A stretch of 64,000 bases of DNA from Microbacterium sp. Leaf151 (lineage in GTDB: Bacteria; Actinomycetota; Actinomycetes; Actinomycetales; Microbacteriaceae): positions 1-64,000 of the forward strand of contig NZ_LMOR01000004.1 of the NCBI RefSeq assembly GCF_001424225.1, given 5' to 3'. The translations under genes and the position numbers were made by a program. Position 1 is the first letter of the stretch. Each line of letters opens with the position of its first letter. The notes under the pieces are model-generated. The model worked only from the letters and a program-made list of their open reading frames with translations, was not told the DNA's origin and did no database searches. Positions 59,052 to 64,000 of this stretch are shown piece after piece.

Positions 59052-62000
59052 TCAGCCGAGGCAGTTCGGCCCGAGCAGGCCTTTCAGTTCGCCGAAGAGG
59101 TCGGCCGTGACGCGCACGGGCATCGGCACCTCGAACACCTTGGCGGTCCCGCCTTTGTGCAGCTTGAGAACGACCTCGGTCGAGCCCGAGTGCCGGCGCA
59201 GCATCTGTGCGAGCTCACCGACCAGGGCCTCGTTCGCGCGTTGTTCCGGCACCATGAGCGTCAGACCGCCCGTTTCGTCCAGCCCCTCGAGGTCGGGCGC
59301 GAATGCGCTCTGCGCGTGCAGGTTGAGGCCGTCGTCGCGCCGCGACACGCGGCCGCGAACGACGAGGATCGAGTCGGCCTGAAGCACCGGCGCGAACTCG
59401 GCGTAGGTCTTGCCCATGAACATCACGGTCACCTCGCCGTTGAAGTCCTCGACGGTGATCATTCCGTATGGATTGCCGCTCTGCTTCGCCACGCGGTGCT
59501 GGACGCTGGTGAGCAGACCCGCCACCGTAACCTGATCGCCGTCCTGCACGTCTTCGGACGCGAGCAGATCGTGAATGGAAGTCGATGCGTGCTTGGCCAG
59601 CGGCACCTCGAGGCCCGCAAGGGGGTGATCGGACACGTAGAGCCCGAGCATCTCGCGCTCGAACGCCAGCTTGTCTTTCTTCGTCCACTCGGGTCGTTCG
59701 GGGACTTTGACGACCTGCTGCGGTTCATCCCACAGCGAATCGAAGTCGAAGCCGACCTCGCCGTTCGCCTCCCGTCGCTTGTCGAGGACGGCACCCTCGC
59801 AGGCATCCTCGTGCACCTCGACCAGCGCGCGCCGGGTCGACCCGAGCGAGTCGAACGCCCCGGCCTTGATCAGCGATTCCACCGTGCGCTTGTTCGCCAC
59901 GTGCATCGGCACCTTCGACAAGAAGTCGTGGAAGGAGGTGTACCTGGCGTCCTGGCGCGCAGCGACGATGCCGTCGACGACGTTGGTGCCGACGTTTCGG
60001 ACCGCGCCCAGACCGAAGCGGATGTCTTCGCCGACGGCCGCGAAGAAGCGGATCGATTCGTTGACATCGGGCGGCAGCACCTTGATGCCCATGCGGCGGC
60101 ACTCGTTCAGGTAGACCGCCATCTTGTCTTTGGAGTCGCCGACGCTCGTCAGCAGTGCGGCCATGTACTCGGCCGGATAGTGCGCCTTGAGGTAGGCCGT
60201 CCAGTACGACACGAGCCCGTAAGCGGCGGTGTGCGCCTTGTTGAAGGCGTAGTCGGCGAACGACTCGAGCACTTTCCACAGCGTCTGCTGCGCGACGTCG
60301 CCGAAGCCCCGCTCGGTCATACCGCCGAAGAAGATCTCTTTCTGCTTGTCGAGCTCGCTCTTCTTCTTCTTACCCATGGCTCGCCGCAGCAGGTCGGCCT
60401 GACCGAGCGTGTAGCCGGCGACGCGCTGCGCGACGGCCATCACCTGCTCTTGATACACGATCAGGCCGTAGGTGGTGTCTAGGATGTCGGCGAGAGGCTC
60501 TTCGAGCTCGGGATGGATCGGCTCGATCTCTTGCTGCCTGTTCTTTCGCAGCGCGTAGTTGATGTGCGAGTTCACACCCATCGGGCCGGGACGGTACAGG
60601 GCGAGGACGGCCGAGATGTCTTCGAAGTTGTCGGGCCGCATCAGGCGCAGAAGAGAGCGCATGGGTCCGCCGTCGAGCTGGAAGACGCCGAGTGTGTCGC
60701 CTCGGGCGAGGAGTTCGTACGACGCCGAGTCGTCGAGGTCGAGGTCTTCCAACACGAGAGGGTGGCCGCGGTTGGCCTCGATGTTGTCGAGGGCGTCATT
60801 GATGATCGTGAGGTTGCGCAGCCCCAGGAAGTCCATCTTGATCAGTCCGAGGGACTCGCACGCGGGGTAGTCGAACTGCGTGACGATCTGGCCATCCTGC
60901 TCGCGGCGCATGATCGGGATGATGTCGATGAGGGGCTCGCTCGACATGATCACGCCGGCGGCGTGCACACCCCACTGGCGCTTGAGGTTCTCGAGACCCA
61001 GCGCGGTGTCGAACACCGTCTTGGCCTCCGCGTCGGTCTCGATGAGCGTGCGGAACTCGCTCGCCTCTTTGTACCGCGGATGCTCGGGGTTGAACATGCC
61101 GTCCAGCGGCATGTCCTTGCCCATCACGGCCGGGGGCATGGCCTTCGTGAGACGGTCTCCCATGCTGAACGGGAAGCCCAGGACGCGCCCGGCGTCTTTG
61201 AGAGCCTGCTTCGCCTTGATCGTGCCGTACGTCACGATCTGCGCCACGCGCTCGTCGCCGTACTTCTCGGTGACGTACTGGATGACCTCGCCACGACGAC
61301 GGTCGTCGAAGTCGACGTCGAAGTCGGGCATGGAGACACGGTCGGGGTTGAGGAAGCGCTCGAAGATGAGGCCGTGCTTGAGCGGATCGAGATCGGTGAT
61401 CTTCATCGCGTACGCGACCATCGACCCCGCCCCCGAGCCACGGCCCGGCCCCACGCGGATACCGTGGTCTTTGGCCCAGTTGATGAAGTCGGCGACGACG
61501 AGGAAGTAGCCCGGGAACCCCATCTGGAGGATGACGTCGGTTTCGTACTCGGCCTGCTTACGCACGTCGTCCGGGATGCCGTCGGGGTAGCGGTCGCGGA
61601 GGCCGTTCTCGACCTCTTTGATCATCCAGCTGCCCTCGGTCTCGCCCGCGGGGACCGGGAAGCGCGGCATGTAGTTCGCCGAGGTGTCGAATTCGACCTC
61701 GCATCGCTCGGCGATGAGCAGGGTGTTGTCGCACGCCTCGGGGTTGTCGCGGAACACCTGGCGCATCTCGGCCGGCGACTTGACGTAGTAGCCGTCGCCG
61801 TCGAACTTGAAGCGTTTGGGGTCGTCGAGCGTCGACCCCGACTGCACGCACAGCAGAGCGGCGTGGCTCGTGGCGTCGTGCTGGTGGGTGTAGTGGAGGT
61901 CGTTCGTGCCGACGAGCGGAATGCCGAGGTCTTTCGAGATCTTCAACAGGTCGGTCATGACCCGCCGCTCGATCGACAGGCCGTGGTCCATGATCTCGGC

Positions 62001-62564
62001 GAAGTAGTTGTCTTTGCCGAAGATGTCCTGGAACTCGGCCGCCGCGGCGCGCGCGGCGTCGTACTGACCGAGGCGGAGCCGGGTCTGCACCTCGCCGGAG
62101 GGGCAGCCGGTGGTGGCGATCAGCCCCTTGCCGTACGTCTGCAGCAGCTCGCGGTCCATGCGGGGCTTGAAGTAGTAGCCCTCCATGCTCGCCCGGGACG
62201 ACAGGCGGAACAGGTTGTGCATTCCCTCGGTCGTCTCGGACAGGAGCGTCATGTGCGTGTAGGCGCCGGAACCCGAGACGTCGTCGCCCTGCTGCTCGGG
62301 GGTGCCCCACCGCACCCGCGCCTTGTCGGAGCGGTGCGTGCCGGGGGTGACGTAGGCCTCGATGCCGATGATGGGCTTGATGCCGGCGTCTTTCGCGGTC
62401 TTGTAGAACTCGTAGGCCGCGAAGGTGTTGCCGTGGTCAGTCACCGCGATGGCCGGCATGCCCAGTTTGACGGCCTCTTGCACCATCGGGCCGATGCGCG
62501 CGGCGCCATCGAGCATCGAATACTCGCTGTGCACGTGAAGGTGAGCGAAGGAGTCTGCTGCCAC
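59052..62564 (-). CDS. dnaE: DNA polymerase III subunit alpha
   Basis: 1170 residues, replicative polymerase. An N-terminal PHP domain (FAHLHVHSEYSMLDGAARIG, TDHGN, EAYV) retains metal ligands and is the proofreading domain in actinobacterial DnaE1. The catalytic core contains VGPGRGSGAGSMVAYAMKIT and the metal-binding MPDFDVDFDDRRR (about residues 411-424), with YGDERVAQIVTYGTIKAKQA after it. The tandem HhH (LGAVRNVG) and C-terminal OB fold (VTVAGLLTSVQHRVAKQSGN) follow. It ends about 97 bp before the membrane-protein gene on the same strand. Confidence 0.98.
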   Translation of the reverse strand: MAADSFAHLHVHSEYSMLDGAARIGPMVQEAVKLGMPAIAVTDHGNTFAAYEFYKTAKDAGIKPIIGIEAYVTPGTHRSDKARVRWGTPEQQGDDVSGSGAYTHMTLLSETTEGMHNLFRLSSRASMEGYYFKPRMDRELLQTYGKGLIATTGCPSGEVQTRLRLGQYDAARAAAAEFQDIFGKDNYFAEIMDHGLSIERRVMTDLLKISKDLGIPLVGTNDLHYTHQHDATSHAALLCVQSGSTLDDPKRFKFDGDGYYVKSPAEMRQVFRDNPEACDNTLLIAERCEVEFDTSANYMPRFPVPAGETEGSWMIKEVENGLRDRYPDGIPDDVRKQAEYETDVILQMGFPGYFLVVADFINWAKDHGIRVGPGRGSGAGSMVAYAMKITDLDPLKHGLIFERFLNPDRVSMPDFDVDFDDRRRGEVIQYVTEKYGDERVAQIVTYGTIKAKQALKDAGRVLGFPFSMGDRLTKAMPPAVMGKDMPLDGMFNPEHPRYKEASEFRTLIETDAEAKTVFDTALGLENLKRQWGVHAAGVIMSSEPLIDIIPIMRREQDGQIVTQFDYPACESLGLIKMDFLGLRNLTIINDALDNIEANRGHPLVLEDLDLDDSASYELLARGDTLGVFQLDGGPMRSLLRLMRPDNFEDISAVLALYRPGPMGVNSHINYALRKNRQQEIEPIHPELEEPLADILDTTYGLIVYQEQVMAVAQRVAGYTLGQADLLRRAMGKKKKSELDKQKEIFFGGMTERGFGDVAQQTLWKVLESFADYAFNKAHTAAYGLVSYWTAYLKAHYPAEYMAALLTSVGDSKDKMAVYLNECRRMGIKVLPPDVNESIRFFAAVGEDIRFGLGAVRNVGTNVVDGIVAARQDARYTSFHDFLSKVPMHVANKRTVESLIKAGAFDSLGSTRRALVEVHEDACEGAVLDKRREANGEVGFDFDSLWDEPQQVVKVPERPEWTKKDKLAFEREMLGLYVSDHPLAGLEVPLAKHASTSIHDLLASEDVQDGDQVTVAGLLTSVQHRVAKQSGNPYGMITVEDFNGEVTVMFMGKTYAEFAPVLQADSILVVRGRVSRRDDGLNLHAQSAFAPDLEGLDETGGLTLMVPEQRANEALVGELAQMLRRHSGSTEVVLKLHKGGTAKVFEVPMPVRVTADLFGELKGLLGPNCLG

Positions 62565-62664
62565 GTATCGAGTGTACGTTCGGCCTCCGACATCGCTCCC
62601 TGATGTTCGGGGCGGACGCCCAGTCGGCGATGACCGCCGCGCGCGGCTCGGCTACGGTGGGCGC

Positions 62665-63138
62665 GTGCCCACCCCTGACTTCGTGCTGGAGCTCCGCCGT
62701 CACATCGGCATCCGTCCCCTCCCTCTCGTGGGGGTGACCGCGGTGATCGTGCACGACGGCCAGGTGCTGCTCGGCCGCCGCAGCGACACCGGGCGGCTCA
62801 CGCCGATCACGGGCATCGTCGACCCGGGAGAAGAACCCGCCGACGCCGCCGTCCGCGAGGCGGAGGAGGAGGCGGGGGTGCGTATCCGCGCCGAACGGCT
62901 CGCGTGGGTGCACCAGATCCCGCGGGTCACCTACGTCAACGGCGACCAGAGCGACTACCTCGACCTGACCTTCGCGTGCCGGTGGATCTCGGGCGAACCC
63001 GTGCCGGTGGACGGGGAGATGACCGAGGTGGGGTGGCATCCGGTGTCGGAGGTCGAACGGATCATGGATGCCGAGATGGCGTCGCGCGTGCGCGCAGCCC
63101 TGGCGGAGGGATCGACGCGGTTCGAGGGCGGGCGCTGA
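62665..63138 (+). CDS. NUDIX hydrolase
   Basis: 157 residues from a GTG at 62665 (VPTPDFVLELRRHIGIRPLP). The NUDIX box is ITGIVDPGEEPADAAVREAE continuing EEAGV. Strand VTAVIVHDGQVLLGRRSDTG precedes it, and TEVGWHPVSEVERI follows it. Hydrolyses an unidentified nucleoside-diphosphate-linked compound. Divergent from dnaE (about 100 bp) and convergent with a GNAT gene 4 bp away. Confidence 0.92.
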   Translation: MPTPDFVLELRRHIGIRPLPLVGVTAVIVHDGQVLLGRRSDTGRLTPITGIVDPGEEPADAAVREAEEEAGVRIRAERLAWVHQIPRVTYVNGDQSDYLDLTFACRWISGEPVPVDGEMTEVGWHPVSEVERIMDAEMASRVRAALAEGSTRFEGGR

Positions 63139-63141
63139 ACG

Positions 63142-63708
63142 CTAGAGTTCCCGCCGCATGAGGACGCGCGGGAATCCGGACAGCACCGACGTGGTCTGCG
63201 CCGCGAGCACGAAGCCGGACGCCTCGAACAGCCGCTTCGTGCCGACGTACGCCATGGTCAGGTCGACCTTCGCGTCGCCGTTGTCGACGGGGTAGCCCTC
63301 GACCACCGGTGCGCCGTTGTCACGGGCGAACGCGACGGCTCCGTCGAGGAGGGCGTGCGAGACGCCGCGGCCGCGATGACCGGGCCGCACCCGCACGCAC
63401 CAGATGCTCCAGACGTCGCGACCGTCGACGTGCGGGATCCTGCGGTTGCGCGCGAACGAGGTGTCGCGACGCGGGTGCACGGCCGCCCACCCGACCACCT
63501 CGTCGCCCTCGTAGGCCAGCACGCCGGGGGGACCCTCCGACAGCAGTTCGCGGACCCGCTCCCCGCGATCGAGGCCTTTCAGCGCCACATTCTCTTTGGA
63601 TGGGATGCGGTAACTGAGACACCAGCAGACCGACGCGTCCGGGCGCTTGGGGCCGACCATCGTCGCGATGTCGTCGAAGTCGGTCGCGGCCCGCACCCTG
63701 ATGTCCAC
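63142..63708 (-). CDS. GNAT family N-acetyltransferase
   Basis: 188 residues. DVWSIWCVRVRPGHRGRGVS is the acetyl-CoA-binding motif A (R-G-R-G), followed by HALLDGAVAFARDNGAPVVE. YVGTKRLFEASGF is the motif B region. The N-terminal CWCLSYRIPSKE is distinctive. Substrate unknown. Overlaps nothing; converges with the NUDIX gene. Confidence 0.88.
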   Translation of the reverse strand: MDIRVRAATDFDDIATMVGPKRPDASVCWCLSYRIPSKENVALKGLDRGERVRELLSEGPPGVLAYEGDEVVGWAAVHPRRDTSFARNRRIPHVDGRDVWSIWCVRVRPGHRGRGVSHALLDGAVAFARDNGAPVVEGYPVDNGDAKVDLTMAYVGTKRLFEASGFVLAAQTTSVLSGFPRVLMRREL

Positions 63709-63753
63709 CCGACCCAGGGTGCCGCACTCGGTTGTCTGGGGGAAGACGCGGCC

Positions 63754-64000
63754 TCAGGCTCCGTCGCCGAGGATCTCCAGCGCGCGCGCCAGATCGGGCG
63801 GGTACGGCGACTCGAACGAGACACACTCCCCCGAGCCGGGGTGCGTGAAGGCGAGCCGGTGGGCGTGCAGCCACTGGCGGGTCAGCCCCAGGCGCGCGGA
63901 CAGCGTGGGGTCGCCCCCGTACAGCGGATCGCCCGCGCACGGGTGCCGGTGAGCGGCCATGTGCACGCGGATCTGGTGAGTGCGCCCCGTTTCGAGGTGG
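63754..64000 (-). CDS. RluD-type pseudouridine synthase, C-terminal part (cut by window edge)
   Basis: Only the last 81 residues or so lie in the window; the gene continues beyond position 64000. [15 protein letters not shown] is the conserved motif III of the RluA/RluD family, followed by [15 protein letters not shown] and [11 protein letters not shown], with the tail [14 protein letters not shown]. It isomerises uridines in 23S rRNA or tRNA. The catalytic Asp region is outside the window. Confidence 0.93.
   Translation of the reverse strand, partial: HLETGRTHQIRVHMAAHRHPCAGDPLYGGDPTLSARLGLTRQWLHAHRLAFTHPGSGECVSFESPYPPDLARALEILGDGA

Noticed and set aside
1..64000. tRNA, rRNA, insertion sequence or prophage genes
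   Set aside because: None recognised: no tRNA cloverleaf, transposase, integrase or phage structural protein was seen, and composition is even across the window.

Overview
The window looks like a stretch of an actinobacterial chromosome, most likely Microbacterium (Microbacteriaceae). Base composition is very GC-rich, codons favour G or C at the third position, and GTG starts are frequent. Housekeeping genes are in actinobacterial arrangements: ctaE-qcrC-qcrA-qcrB, ctaC-ctaD-ctaF, hisD-nrdR-pyrD and a PHP-type dnaE. The ends cut into intergenic DNA on the left and a RluD-family pseudouridine synthase on the right. I see no tRNA, rRNA, insertion sequence, prophage or CRISPR array. This is mainly stable core chromosome with accessory stress genes.

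Layout. 0.3-7.5 kb: rpsA, then two paralogous secreted lysozyme-fold proteins flanking an ABC1/UbiB-type kinase and a PadR regulator. 7.5-17 kb: pgi, a CoA-type NUDIX hydrolase, an unusual tatA beside a Tat-exported lipoprotein dioxygenase, msrB-msrA, a decayed arsenate reductase/LMW phosphatase, an FAD oxidoreductase, GNAT, an M19 dipeptidase and trhO. 17.9-20.2 kb: a glycosyltransferase / EEP hydrolase / membrane protein operon. 20-27 kb: a stress cluster with catalase, a DUF2945 protein, a photolyase-like flavoprotein coupled to a DUF2256 zinc protein, an FMN-binding protein, a cold-shock protein and a fatty-acid desaturase. 27-41 kb: small membrane proteins, a short YidC, an MFS carrier, an HxlR/NmrA divergon, FUSC, an ICL/PEPM protein, a stand-alone 5'-3' exonuclease, a PHP protein and trpD.

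41.6-52.2 kb carries the aerobic respiratory supercomplex. ctaE and qcrCAB (menaquinol-cytochrome c reductase plus oxidase subunit III) run rightward. ctaC, ctaD and ctaF (oxidase subunits II, I and IV) run leftward, with a PP2C phosphatase attached and the iron-sulfur carrier erpA/IscA upstream. 52-64 kb holds an M20 dipeptidase, a DUF3043 protein, the tight hisD-nrdR-pyrD operon, a membrane protein with an Asp/His-rich linker, dnaE, NUDIX, GNAT and the rluD fragment.

Most worth a second look: (i) a TatA whose C-terminus carries an Excalibur-like DGDG..C motif, 13 bp downstream of a Tat-lipoprotein dioxygenase; (ii) a photolyase of the prokaryotic iron-sulfur class that has lost all four cluster cysteines and is GTGA-coupled to DUF2256; (iii) a desaturase whose Shine-Dalgarno sequence points at ATC rather than ATG; (iv) a long structured cspA leader; (v) PadR and HxlR operator palindromes and an MtrA-like direct repeat; (vi) three unrelated intergenic tandem repeats (14, ~70 and 27 bp).
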